From assembly GCA_964474905.1 (NCBI GenBank), contig CAYYUP010000005.1:102165-166164 (forward strand): a stretch of 64,000 nucleotides of DNA, given 5' to 3'. Made by a program: the position numbers and the translations under genes. The first letter of the stretch is position 1. Every line of letters starts with the position of its first letter. Below, in pieces: positions 1-8,478 of this stretch. Origin of the DNA: JADJRG01 sp964474905. GTDB taxonomy: Bacteria; Myxococcota_A; Polyangia; Nannocystales; Nannocystaceae. Below the pieces are notes generated by a model, which made no database searches, was not told the DNA's origin, and was given only the letters and a program-made list of their open reading frames with translations.

Positions 1-22
1 GGTTCAAATCCCACGGGTGTAG
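1..22 (+). tRNA. 3' end of a tRNA, possibly tRNA-Gln (partial)
   Basis: The first bases read GGTTCAAATCC, a canonical T-loop (G53-TTC-RA-N-Y-C61). They are followed by the 3' half of the T stem (CCCAC from the C at position 10), a 7-nt acceptor strand GGGTGTA and a discriminator G at position 22. No CCA is encoded. Position 72 would be A and position 73 G. A U1:A72 pair with G73 is a hallmark of tRNA-Gln, so that identity is suggested but not proven. The anticodon and 5' half lie outside the window. Confidence 0.6.
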
Positions 23-160
23 GGAGGAATAAGCGTTTTTGCTCATTTCGGGAGATTCGCGAGCACGAACTAGAGCCATACTCACTTATTTTGCGCAGGA
101 GGGCCCCAAACAAGCCTCGTTTTTGACCCGCTTGGAGGGCCACTGCTATCACCCCCACGG

Positions 161-1708
161 ATGTCTGGCCCCCCACGCCGGTTCGGCGGCATTGGCGCGC
201 TCTTCTTCATCGCCTCCCTCGGGGCGATCGCCTTCTACGTTCAGCAGCAGGAGATCCCGGAGGAGCGCGACCTTGTCCGCGCGAGCGCCACGGTCCTCAC
301 TGAAGAACAGCGGCCCGAGGAGACGATCGATGCCCTGCCATGGCGCGATCGTCTCGATCTGACCGCCGCGAAGTTGGTGCCCCTCGGCGCCGCCGCAAAA
401 GATCCAGCTGCCGAGGCGGTCGAGGCCCCGGTCGAGCTCGCCACCTCGAGGATGGTGCAGGAGCTCGCCGACGGACATCGCATCCTCTTTACGATCGACC
501 CGGTCCTCCAGGACACCGCCCTGCAGATCTTCCGCTCGCGCGAGGTCCCCTACGCCGCCGCGGTCGTGCTCGATCTCCGTGACAACTCGGTACTCGCCTT
601 CGCCGGCCATTCGAGCATGGACTCCCAGGTCGATCCCCTCGAGGTGCTGACCACCGCCTGGGCGCCCGCGGCCTCGACCTTTAAGTTGGTCACCGCGGCA
701 ACACTGCTCAAACATCGGCGCGCCAACGGCAAGACCAAAGCCTGCTTCTCTGGGGGCCTGCACGGGCTCACCGACGAGATGCTCACCGACAACCCGTCCC
801 GTGATACCCGCTGCGAGACCTTGGCCTCGGCGATCGCCCACAGCCATAACTTGGTGCTCGCCAAGCTGGCGCTCAAACACCTCAACAGCCAAGACCTGCT
901 CGACGGCGCCAAAGCCCTCGGCTTTGAACGCGACATTCCCTTTGAGCTGCCCCTGGAGCGCAGCCCGGCGCATATCCCCGCCGAGCCCCGCGAGCGAGCG
1001 AAGGTCGCCGCCGGCTTCTGGCACGTCGATATGAGCCCACTGCACGGCGCCCTGATGGCCAGCGTCTTCGCCCGCGGCGGCGTGCTTCAGCCGCCCCATC
1101 TGGTCGCCCAGGTGCTCGGACCAGACGGCAACGATCGCACACCGCAGCTCCCCGACATCGAGCGCACCCTGCCCAAAGAGGCAGCTTATGGCGTCGGCTC
1201 AATGATGGTGGCAACCACCACCGAGGGCACCGCCCGCAAGAGCTTCAAGGACAAGGCTGGCGTCCCCTACATTTCGAACATCAAGGTCGCCGGCAAGACC
1301 GGCAGCCTGACCGGCAAAAAAGCGCCGGCGCTCAACTACAACTGGTTCGTCGGCTACGCCCCCGCGAAAAATCCCGAGATCGCCTTCGCAGTGCTGCTCG
1401 CCAATGAGCCAAAGTGGAAGATCAAGGCCCACTACGTCGCCCGCAGGCTGGTTCAGGTCTACCTCAAAAGGCGCGAGGCCATCCGCGACCAGAGCGACGC
1501 GAGGCTGGCCCAGGACGGCGGCATCAGCCTGCCGCAAAACGACGCCAAAGCGGCCCCCGTGATCGCCCAGGCAAAGCCCGAACCCGAGGCCCAAAACGCC
1601 GACACGCCGCCCCCCAAGGCAGCGGCCGAGTCCAAGTCAGAGGAGACTCTGCCCCCGGTCCCCGGTCCGGTGGCGAAGGGCACAAATCCGCATCCGAGCC
1701 AGGGCTAA
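161..1708 (+). CDS. Penicillin-binding protein, transpeptidase domain
   Basis: A 515-aa membrane-anchored D,D-transpeptidase that would cross-link peptidoglycan in the periplasm. One N-terminal membrane segment (about residues 10-27) is followed by a linker and the catalytic domain. The three active-site motifs are present in order: SxxK as S172-T-F-K175, SxN as S228-H-N230, and KTG as K379-T-G381 followed by Ser. There is no glycosyltransferase domain and the usual class B N-terminal dimerisation region looks reduced, so it is shorter than FtsI or MrdA. The C-terminal 60 or so residues are Ala/Pro/Glu-rich and probably disordered. It stands alone, downstream of a tRNA, so its specific role (division, elongation or an accessory function) cannot be assigned. 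The ATG at 161 is chosen because it directly precedes the membrane segment. Confidence 0.88.
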   Translation: MSGPPRRFGGIGALFFIASLGAIAFYVQQQEIPEERDLVRASATVLTEEQRPEETIDALPWRDRLDLTAAKLVPLGAAAKDPAAEAVEAPVELATSRMVQELADGHRILFTIDPVLQDTALQIFRSREVPYAAAVVLDLRDNSVLAFAGHSSMDSQVDPLEVLTTAWAPAASTFKLVTAATLLKHRRANGKTKACFSGGLHGLTDEMLTDNPSRDTRCETLASAIAHSHNLVLAKLALKHLNSQDLLDGAKALGFERDIPFELPLERSPAHIPAEPRERAKVAAGFWHVDMSPLHGALMASVFARGGVLQPPHLVAQVLGPDGNDRTPQLPDIERTLPKEAAYGVGSMMVATTTEGTARKSFKDKAGVPYISNIKVAGKTGSLTGKKAPALNYNWFVGYAPAKNPEIAFAVLLANEPKWKIKAHYVARRLVQVYLKRREAIRDQSDARLAQDGGISLPQNDAKAAPVIAQAKPEPEAQNADTPPPKAAAESKSEETLPPVPGPVAKGTNPHPSQG

Positions 1709-1729
1709 GGGCTCAGGGCTCAGGGCTCA
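1709..1729. repeat. Three tandem copies of GGGCTCA
   Basis: Immediately after the stop of the transpeptidase gene the 7-bp unit GGGCTCA occurs three times head to tail, preceded by the related AGGGCTA that overlaps the stop codon. It is a short tandem duplication with no coding role; no function is evident. Confidence 0.75.
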
Positions 1730-1902
1730 GGCTAAAACGTCCAGTGCCGAGTCGACCGGCGCGCACGCGTGAAAGGATTGCCGCGCACCGAGCCCCCGAG
1801 CTTCGCCCAGAGCTCGTGTAGACTCTTGCCACGGCCTCCCCGAGGCTTGCTGCGAGCGCTGCGCGACTCTCCGAGATCGGCTCGGAACGGCGTCGGCAAC
1901 CG

Positions 1903-3138
1903 GTGACCGCCGATCTCCACGTGTCTCGTCGAATCCCCAAAACCCGTTCGATCGTTGGGCCGCTGCTCCAACTCGGAGCGCCGATCCTCGGCCTCAGTAT
2001 CTGTACCCTCGCGATGCCGAGCCGCGGAGCAGAGCCTGCGTCCACTCCTAGCGACACTCCGCAAGACGCGAGCGACGGCTCACAGCGGGTCAAAGCCACC
2101 GCCGCGGTCCGCCGCGCTCAGGCAGCTTTCCAGGCGGGCAAGTACACCGCAGCGATCGCCGACTTCACCGAAGCCAACAACCTAAGACCCGCCGCCAAGC
2201 TCGAATACAACATCGGCATCTGTCACCAGCGGCTCCACCACCAGGCCCTTGAGGCAGGTGAGCGCGAGGCCGAAAAGAAACACGCAGACGCGGCCATCGA
2301 CGCCTTCAACCGCTACCTCAAAGCTCGGCCGACAAGCGAGGATCGAGCGGCCGTCGAGGACTTGATCCGCTCGCTCGGAGGCACACCGATCACCTCCGCA
2401 GCGCTCAAGCCCGCACCAGACCAGGAAAAACATGTCCCTGGCCCGATCGAGGCTCCGGTCGCTGCGAGCGAATCTGGGGAGAGCGTCGAGCCGCCGCCAG
2501 CTGCGACGAGCGACGAAACAGAGCCCCCTGCGACCGCGCACCTAGGTCTCCCCCGCGGGTCGTTCGCCGCCTCCTTCGGTCTGTGGTTCCAGCCCCAACT
2601 CAACGCTCATGCCACGGTCGAGGCGGCATCGATGATCCATCTCTCTCTGCGCGGAGGTGTGCACTTGGGTGCCCGTCGCAGGCTCTTTGCAGGCGCCGGC
2701 ATCGGCCTCGCCGGCGGCGGCAAAGAGCACCCTCAGACCAAGCTCGGAGCGACTGCGCTGGCCCTGGACGGCCTCGCCGGCCTGCGCCTCCCGCTCGGCA
2801 AGGGCGACCGCATTGTCCTGCCAATCACGGCGATCATTGGCACCACTCGCGAGGTGCTCCGAACCCGAAATAACATGTCCACACCAACATGTTCTAAGGG
2901 ATCAGGATCACAGGTCGGAGTACATTGGGGCGCTCGGCTCGGCGCACGCATCGGTGCTCTCGTGCTGCTCGGACCTAGGCGCGCCCACGGGCTGCTCTTC
3001 GACCTGGACGTAAGTGCCTCGATCTACGGCAAGGGTTCCCTCGCTGCAGGATGCGAGCTGAGCCCCTTTGAGGTCCTTGGCCTGCCCCCCGTGCGCGCCA
3101 TCATCGGCACAAGCCTCGGCTACAATTTCCGATGGTGA
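1903..3138 (+). CDS. TPR protein with C-terminal beta-barrel-like domain
   Basis: 411 aa from a GTG start. An N-terminal signal sequence (hydrophobic stretch about 19-38, Ser-Arg-Gly-Ala before Glu-Pro as likely cleavage site) is followed by one or two tetratricopeptide-type helical hairpins (about 65-150, beginning AVRRAQAAFQAGKYTAAIADF). A Pro/Ala/Glu-rich linker (about 165-210) leads to a 200-residue region of alternating Gly-rich beta strands that ends in Arg-Trp. The terminal aromatic residue and strand pattern fit an outer-membrane barrel. This TPR-linker-barrel layout is common in myxobacteria but has no assigned function. A role in the outer membrane is inference. It converges on the AI-2E family gene, with 15 bp between the stops. 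Confidence 0.6.
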   Translation: MTADLHVSRRIPKTRSIVGPLLQLGAPILGLSICTLAMPSRGAEPASTPSDTPQDASDGSQRVKATAAVRRAQAAFQAGKYTAAIADFTEANNLRPAAKLEYNIGICHQRLHHQALEAGEREAEKKHADAAIDAFNRYLKARPTSEDRAAVEDLIRSLGGTPITSAALKPAPDQEKHVPGPIEAPVAASESGESVEPPPAATSDETEPPATAHLGLPRGSFAASFGLWFQPQLNAHATVEAASMIHLSLRGGVHLGARRRLFAGAGIGLAGGGKEHPQTKLGATALALDGLAGLRLPLGKGDRIVLPITAIIGTTREVLRTRNNMSTPTCSKGSGSQVGVHWGARLGARIGALVLLGPRRAHGLLFDLDVSASIYGKGSLAAGCELSPFEVLGLPPVRAIIGTSLGYNFRW

Positions 3139-3153
3139 GAGAGCCCCCGCAGC

Positions 3154-4272
3154 TCACATCCGGTGCACACCGCTGAGGCTCGGATCGGCCTCGATCGCCC
3201 CTTCATCTTCGCTGCCGGCGAGGAAGAAACTCGAGTCGCGATAGCGCCGGAGGAAGTGGCGGCTGATGACCACTGCGCTCGCGGTTAAAGGCACGGCGAT
3301 CATCACCCCACCGATGCCAAAGAGCGAGCCGCAGACCATCAGGCCGGCGATCACGGCGGCCGGGTTTAGACCCACAGAGCCGCCCAAAATCCGCGGCGTG
3401 ATCACCAGGCCGTCGAGGGTCTGCACGACGACAAAAACACCGGCGAGCCCGAGCAACTGGCCGAACCCGTTGAAGTCCATCAGCGTCAGCAGCAGCCCCA
3501 AGGAGAGCCCGAGCCCGGGACCGATGTAGGGGATGAAGGCGAGCATGCCCATGATGAAGCCGACCAAGACCCCCAAGGGCACGCCGACGTAGACCAAGCC
3601 GAGCGAATAGAGGGTGCTGAGCGTGACCATCAGGACCAGCTCGCCGCGGACCCATTGGGCGATGACGTCCGAAATTTCGCGGCTGAGCCCGTAGACCCGA
3701 GCGCGGTTGCGAGGCGGGACCAGGGCACCAAAAAATCGGATGAGTCGGGGAAAATCTAAAAGCAGGTAGAGCGTGAAGATCGGGATCAAGACCAACACGA
3801 TCACGACCCGCGAGATGCTCTCGATGCCGCCGCTGAGGCTGCCAAGAACGTCGCGGATCTCTCCGCTCGAGATGCGCTGGCTGAGCTCCGCCTGCAGGTC
3901 GTCCCAGAGCAAGGGCAACGTCGTGCCCGAACTCGCTTCGATCCACACACCCATGGTTTCGATCCGCTCCGGCGCGGTGTCGACGAACTCGGCGATCTGA
4001 TCGGCGACCATCGGCAGGAGCAGCGAGAGCAGCAACGCCAAGGTCGCCCCCCCCGCGCCGAGCACCAAGAGCACGCTCAGCACCCGCGGTACCCGACGAC
4101 GCTGAAGCGCGAGCACCAACGGATCCAAGAGGTACGCGAGAACAAAGGCCGCACCGAGGGCGATCATCAGCGGCTGGAGACGCTGCAGGATCTCGAGAAA
4201 GACGTAGACAAACGCCAGCACGAACGCGATTTGCACGAAGGTGTGCGTGCGCCTGACATGCGGGTCGGTCAC
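3154..4272 (-). CDS. AI-2E family transporter (PerM/YdiK-like permease)
   Basis: 372 aa, with the family layout: two N-terminal membrane helices, a soluble stretch (about residues 90-150) and a C-terminal cluster of helices including the Gly/Pro-rich FIPYIGPGLG-type region and the LVITPRILG segment typical of the family. Members export or exchange small solutes; AI-2 transport was shown for only a few, so the substrate is unknown. The start is GTG; its GTGA overlaps the TGA of the upstream PEGA lipoprotein gene by 4 nt, which indicates translational coupling and a common operon with the next two genes. Confidence 0.88.
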   Translation of the reverse strand: MTDPHVRRTHTFVQIAFVLAFVYVFLEILQRLQPLMIALGAAFVLAYLLDPLVLALQRRRVPRVLSVLLVLGAGGATLALLLSLLLPMVADQIAEFVDTAPERIETMGVWIEASSGTTLPLLWDDLQAELSQRISSGEIRDVLGSLSGGIESISRVVIVLVLIPIFTLYLLLDFPRLIRFFGALVPPRNRARVYGLSREISDVIAQWVRGELVLMVTLSTLYSLGLVYVGVPLGVLVGFIMGMLAFIPYIGPGLGLSLGLLLTLMDFNGFGQLLGLAGVFVVVQTLDGLVITPRILGGSVGLNPAAVIAGLMVCGSLFGIGGVMIAVPLTASAVVISRHFLRRYRDSSFFLAGSEDEGAIEADPSLSGVHRM

Positions 4273-4616
4273 GGCTCGGGATCTTCTAGTAATTCGGCGT
4301 CGACGACAATCTCCGCCGGCGAGTCTCTGTCGATCCGCAGGGTCTTTTGCACGGGGAAGCGCCCGGGCTTGCGGATTTCGACACGGTGGACCCCAGGCGC
4401 GAGCTGCAGGGGTCCGCTGGCGGGCTGCGAGAACGAGCGCACGAGACCGATGTAGTTGCCGTCGACATAGACTTCGGCGTCACTGTCCTCGGCCGGCGTA
4501 TGGATTATGAGCGCCGCGCTTTGGCCGCGATTGGCGCAACCAACGACAGAGAACGAAGCGCAGAGGGCCAGACCGACGGCGAGCAGGTGGGCGCGCATCC
4601 GCGGAGTAGACCACAT
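4269..4616 (-). CDS. Small PEGA-domain lipoprotein
   Basis: 115 aa. A signal peptide ends in a lipobox Val-Val-Gly-Cys at about residue 27, so the mature protein should be lipid-anchored. The rest is a single PEGA-like beta domain: VYVDGNYIGLV, then LAPGVHRVEIRKPGRFPVQKTLRI, the usual pattern of a glycine turn and a final basic strand. PEGA domains are found in surface and S-layer associated proteins and in sensors; their ligand is generally unknown. Start ATG at 4616, 8 nt after the stop of the upstream gene; a second ATG at 4598 would also give a good signal peptide. Its stop overlaps the start of the AI-2E permease gene, so the two are coupled. Confidence 0.8.
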   Translation of the reverse strand: MWSTPRMRAHLLAVGLALCASFSVVGCANRGQSAALIIHTPAEDSDAEVYVDGNYIGLVRSFSQPASGPLQLAPGVHRVEIRKPGRFPVQKTLRIDRDSPAEIVVDAELLEDPEP

Positions 4617-4624
4617 CCGGCAGC

Positions 4625-5587
4625 TCAGTCGAAAGTCGCGGCGATCCGCCGGGGACCCAGGACCTCGAGAATCCGCAGCGGCACGCCCGGGATCCGCAAC
4701 GTAGCCACACGCTGCGCCAGCTCCTCTGCCCCCAGACCTTCGCCGCCCTCGACCCGGAGGATCACAGCGCCCGCTGCTGTGATCCCGCCGACGGAGACAG
4801 AGCGCACACCGACCACCGAGGAGCCGAGCGCACGCTGCACACGGCGGACCCGAGCCGCCGGCCAGGGAGCGGCGATTTCGAGCGAAATCGAGACATCACG
4901 GCCCCTGTGCAGTGCCTCTGAGAGCCCCACAAGCGCCCGCCGCAGCGCCTCAAATTCGGCTGCGCTGGTGTCCTCGGCAAAGGCCAAAGCGGTACTTTTA
5001 AAGGGCACGGCGCCGCTGATCTCAGCCTCGAGTGTTACCCGAGCCCCGTGCGCACGGGCCTGGTAGACCTCGCCGAGCGCCTCGCAGCGCAGCCGCAGAT
5101 TCAGTACCGTCGGCGCCTCGGCGGCGATGCTCACAAGACCGCGAGCGAGTAGCTGCTCGCGCACGCCGGCGATCACCTCGTCGCCACAACCATCGCCGCG
5201 CAGCTCACCAAATCGCGGCAGCTTCACACCATCGACAGGCTCGCCCGCGCCCCGCAGCAACTTCTCGATCCGCGGCAGATCGATCTCGACCTCGACCTCG
5301 ACCGTGGCGGTCGCACCGTCATCGCTCTGCTTTAAAATCCGGTAGGCGCTGGTCCACGCCGCCGAAGAAGCGAGCACCCGAGTGCGATCCCCCGGATCAA
5401 CACCTTCGAGCTCTGCGAGCGCTGCTCCGAGCGCCGCTTTGCGAGCCCTTTGCAGGGCCTCCCGGCGCGGCGCGATCCGATCGCCTCCCTCAGCGATCGC
5501 CGCCTGACCACTGCCAGTATACGGCGCGGCATGCGCATTTGCGGTCGACACAGAGCCCAGCAGCGCCACCAGAGCGAGCCAGCGCAT
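4625..5587 (-). CDS. Secreted protein with FlgT/LPP20-like N-terminal domain
   Basis: 320 aa from the ATG at 5587. That start gives a clean signal peptide (MRWLALVALLGSVSTANAHA, then Ala-Pro-Tyr), whereas the longer frame only adds unlikely sequence. After the signal comes a region resembling FlgT N-terminal/LPP20 folds: a sequence running AIAEGGDRIAPRREALQRAR followed by KAAL, where calcium-independent lipoproteins of that superfamily have a similar alpha-beta start, then a TVEVEVEIDLPRIEKLL strand-helix. No flagellar genes are nearby, so a motility role is not implied. First gene of a three-gene leftward operon with the PEGA lipoprotein and AI-2E permease. Confidence 0.5.
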   Translation of the reverse strand: MRWLALVALLGSVSTANAHAAPYTGSGQAAIAEGGDRIAPRREALQRARKAALGAALAELEGVDPGDRTRVLASSAAWTSAYRILKQSDDGATATVEVEVEIDLPRIEKLLRGAGEPVDGVKLPRFGELRGDGCGDEVIAGVREQLLARGLVSIAAEAPTVLNLRLRCEALGEVYQARAHGARVTLEAEISGAVPFKSTALAFAEDTSAAEFEALRRALVGLSEALHRGRDVSISLEIAAPWPAARVRRVQRALGSSVVGVRSVSVGGITAAGAVILRVEGGEGLGAEELAQRVATLRIPGVPLRILEVLGPRRIAATFD

Positions 5588-5762
5588 CGCCCCAAACGGA
5601 GCTGAGAGCACCCTAAGCGCTACACAGGAGGGAGAGAGAGGCATTCGCTGTGCAGCTTCGCAGACCGCCCGGGATCGAAGCAAGGAAGCCGCGCAGGCAG
5701 CCGAGAGAGAGCGCGATAGCGGGTGGCGTTTCGCTGCATCCTACGATACACCGCCCTAGCCC

Positions 5763-6584
5763 ATGGTTCGCAGCCTCTTTACAGGACATCGTCGCTACAG
5801 CATCACTCATCGCGCGGTTCAGCGCCTGCGGGAGTTGGTGCCGACTCAGGCCGAGGAGGACGACGAGTCCCTCCGCGATCATCTCGACAGCGCGATCTGC
5901 CGCGCCGAAGATGACAAACGCGCGGTACGGACCCTCGATGTGATGCTCGGCGAGCCGCAGATCCTCGTGCCTCTGGATACCTTTGGCGACACGCTCTACG
6001 CGATCATCAAGGAGGACACCGTCGTCACCGTGCTGCCCAAGGGCCACGGCGAAGAGATCCTCCAGCGCGGGCAAGCGCTCGAGCAAAAAGTCGCGGCCGG
6101 CGAGATGCCACTGCCGCAGCCCGACGAGAACAGCTGGGAGCTCCGCCGTCGGTGGCGTCGTGATCCTCCGGTGCCGCCGATCATCGAGCGAGTCAACCGC
6201 CACAACGCACCGCCCCCCGCCGGCGACGAAGAGGCCGCCAACGAATCGCCCGAGCTGCCCGCTCTCAGCCCGACCACCGAAGCCCTCCTGAGCAAGGCGG
6301 TCGAGCAAGCGAGACGCAAGGTCCGTGGTCGCATTCGGCTGGTCGAAAGCCCGCCGCCGGCCCCCGAGCCTCAGCCCCAATCTCCCGTGGAAGAGGCCTT
6401 GGTCCGCGGCCTGGACCGCGCCCGTCAGCGCGCCGTCGTCTCTGCACTCGCCGCGGTGCTCGCCGAGCAAGAGCCCGACTCCGAGGTACTGCCCCTCTGG
6501 AATCAGCTTTTAGAGGAGGGCCTGCCCGCCAACCTCACCGTCGAGGATCTGCTGAGCGCCGTCCGCCAGATCCCTCCGACCTGA
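5763..6584 (+). CDS. Unrecognised 273-aa protein
   Basis: I do not recognise the family. No signal peptide or membrane segment is seen, so it is probably cytoplasmic. The N-terminal 100 residues are alpha/beta, starting SITHRAVQRLRELVP and ending TLYAIIKEDTVVTVLPKG; this His-Ala-x-x-Arg start followed by a late TVVTVL strand recalls small RelE/DUF4258-like folds, but that is only a resemblance. The centre is Pro/Arg/Glu-rich (about 110-180), and the C-terminal 100 residues look helical (LVRGLDRARQRAVVSALAAVL, and a final acidic helix). It is divergently transcribed from the FlgT-like operon, stands alone, and is followed by a strong terminator at 6610. Confidence 0.6.
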   Translation: MVRSLFTGHRRYSITHRAVQRLRELVPTQAEEDDESLRDHLDSAICRAEDDKRAVRTLDVMLGEPQILVPLDTFGDTLYAIIKEDTVVTVLPKGHGEEILQRGQALEQKVAAGEMPLPQPDENSWELRRRWRRDPPVPPIIERVNRHNAPPPAGDEEAANESPELPALSPTTEALLSKAVEQARRKVRGRIRLVESPPPAPEPQPQSPVEEALVRGLDRARQRAVVSALAAVLAEQEPDSEVLPLWNQLLEEGLPANLTVEDLLSAVRQIPPT

Positions 6585-6609
6585 GCAGAGTCCGCAACCA
6601 TTGTCTCGG

Positions 6610-6640
6610 CCCGCGGTCGCCCTGTGCGACTGCGGGTTTT
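6610..6640 (+). terminator. Rho-independent terminator
   Basis: An 11-bp stem (CCCGCGGTCGC paired with GCGACTGCGGG, one G.T wobble) closes a CCTGT loop and runs straight into TTTT. It lies 26 bp after the stop of the 273-aa gene. Confidence 0.8.
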
Positions 6641-7023
6641 GTCAATTGAGATCGCGAGAATCGCCTGAACACGAGGACCGTGCACGTCGCACTGGATGCT
6701 GACGCCTCGTGCACGGGTCATGTCGCATGCACGGCCGTGCTCTGCAGTTGGCCATGAACTCCACACTCAAGCCCGCACGAGCACAAAGGGTCGCGGGGCC
6801 GCCTGCATCTCCGACCCCAGGACTCCGGGAGTGTTCATGCCCGAGCAGACCTTCGACTTAGTATTCACCCTGTGGGCCGCCAACATTTACAGTGTGTACA
6901 TTTGTACATTCTGTACAGAATGACGTTCAACCGATTCCACTTCACATTCGCGCCGCATCGACCGAAAACAACCGTTTAAAGTCCCTGCATTGCCTTGTAG
7001 TCTCGAATTTGGGAGAACTGAAT
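6641..7023. other. Intergenic region upstream of the DUF4215 lipoprotein
   Basis: About 380 bp without a credible gene. The left part is GC-rich and featureless. From about 6850 it becomes AT-richer and contains three TGTACA hexamers (6895, 6903, 6912). A GGGAGAA ribosome-binding site precedes the ATG at 7024. This is the likely promoter and control region of the downstream lipoprotein gene. Confidence 0.6.
6895..6917. promoter_or_regulatory. Three phased TGTACA palindromes, possible operator
   Basis: TGTACA occurs at 6895-6900, 6903-6908 and 6912-6917, with 2 and 3 nt between copies. Each hexamer is itself palindromic. The cluster lies about 105 bp upstream of the lipoprotein start at 7024, in the only AT-rich part of this intergenic region, so it may be a binding site for a dimeric regulator. 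The regulator is unknown. Confidence 0.35.
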
Positions 7024-8478
7024 ATGAAAACCACTATTACTACATTTGGGTACATGTCCACACTTGGACTGAGCGCGATGTTGCTGGTCCTGGGGTGTTC
7101 TGGAGATGACACATCGACGACCGGTACGAGCGCGAGCGAGACAGGCTCGACGAGCGACGATCCTAGCAGCTCTAGCGGCTCGACCACAGGTTCGACAACA
7201 AATGGATCGAGTTCGACAAATCCATCGACGGATCCAACCATGTCGACCTCAACCGACCCCACCACGGATACGGACGCGACCACCACAACCTCAACAACCT
7301 CAACGACCACAACAGAGACCGATGGAACGACCACCACGACAACAGGTGGGGTCTGCGGTGATATGAACGTCGATCTGGGCGAAGAATGCGACGACGGCAA
7401 CGAGGATAACAGCGATGCCTGCACAAATGAGTGCCTCGCGGCCTACTGTGGGGACAGTTGGGTCTACGAGGGCGTCGAGGCCTGCGATGACGGCAATGAG
7501 GTCGATACCGATGAGTGCACTAGCACCTGCGACTTGGCGATCTGTGGCGACGCAATTGTCTACGAAGGCATCGAAGCCTGCGACGACGGCAATGACGACA
7601 ATACGGATGAATGTACCGATCTCTGCGCCGCACCGGCCTGTGATGACGGCATCATGAGCGGTCAAGAGAGCGACGTCGACTGCGGCGGCCCCGATTGCGA
7701 CGGCTGTCCGATCGACGGCGCCTGCGTCGAGAGTTCGGACTGCGCGGATAGTCAATGTATCGACAATACTTGCCAGGTACCAGAGACCTGCCTGGCGATC
7801 CTCGAAGCCGATCCGCAAGCGACCTCCGGCAAATACACCATCGACGCCGGCACCGATACCAGCTACGAGGTCTACTGTGATATGGAGACCGATGGCGGCG
7901 GTTGGACGATCCTCTGGGCGACCAGCGGCGGCGACAACCAGCAACCGATGACCGGTGATGGCGAAGTCTTAGGTGGCGATCCCCTGGCCTATCAGGCCTA
8001 CAACCGCAAGCGCGCCTTCAAGGTATTGCTCTCGGGACTGAGTTCGGAGGGCCTCATCGGTCGAAAACTCGGCAAGGTCTGGCTCCAGTTCGACCACGTG
8101 CCCTTCGACGAAACGCTGACGATGGCCAACAAACACCGCCATTGGGCGACAACCCTCAAAGCCTCCAACGGTATTACCAAGTCGGGCTTTGTCGGCTTCT
8201 CCAACTACAACATCACGGGCGGCGGCGATTTCAACCTCTCCCTTACCGACGGCAACACCTGCGGGGGCAAAACAGTGATGGGCGTCGATCACCACCAGAC
8301 CAAGTATTGGCACCTCAACTGTGGCTGCACGCGCCAGTATCTCTACTCGTACTCGAATCAATCCGCCGACAGTGACGCCTCCTACAACGTCAACACCGGG
8401 CTCGGAAGTTGGACCGCCACCGCGGCCTGCACGAGCTCTGAGGGCAAGGGCCTAGCGCTCTACCTGGGCGTCCGTTAG
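7024..8478 (+). CDS. Lipoprotein with DUF4215 Cys-rich repeats and fibrinogen-like domain
   Basis: 484 aa. The ATG at 7024 is preceded by GGGAGAA and gives a perfect lipoprotein signal (lipobox Val-Leu-Gly-Cys, then Ser-Gly-Asp-Asp); the frame is open further upstream but without initiation signals. After the Cys comes an 80-residue Ser/Thr/Asp stalk, then three DUF4215-type units, each with the pattern CGD-x-GEECDDGN-x-D-x-DACT-x-x-C, and one more Cys cluster (CGGPDCDGCP). The C-terminal 200 residues begin TCLAILEADPQATSGKYTI and include YEVYCDMETDGGGWTILW, the signature of fibrinogen C-terminal-like domains, which often bind sugars or acetyl groups. Overall it looks like a surface adhesin or lectin. 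Many disulfides are expected. Confidence 0.85.
   Translation: MKTTITTFGYMSTLGLSAMLLVLGCSGDDTSTTGTSASETGSTSDDPSSSSGSTTGSTTNGSSSTNPSTDPTMSTSTDPTTDTDATTTTSTTSTTTTETDGTTTTTTGGVCGDMNVDLGEECDDGNEDNSDACTNECLAAYCGDSWVYEGVEACDDGNEVDTDECTSTCDLAICGDAIVYEGIEACDDGNDDNTDECTDLCAAPACDDGIMSGQESDVDCGGPDCDGCPIDGACVESSDCADSQCIDNTCQVPETCLAILEADPQATSGKYTIDAGTDTSYEVYCDMETDGGGWTILWATSGGDNQQPMTGDGEVLGGDPLAYQAYNRKRAFKVLLSGLSSEGLIGRKLGKVWLQFDHVPFDETLTMANKHRHWATTLKASNGITKSGFVGFSNYNITGGGDFNLSLTDGNTCGGKTVMGVDHHQTKYWHLNCGCTRQYLYSYSNQSADSDASYNVNTGLGSWTATAACTSSEGKGLALYLGVR

Noticed and set aside
149..1099. Long open frame on the minus strand opposite the transpeptidase gene
   Set aside because: It is a mirror of a high-GC gene: the plus-strand product has all catalytic motifs, the minus product has none.
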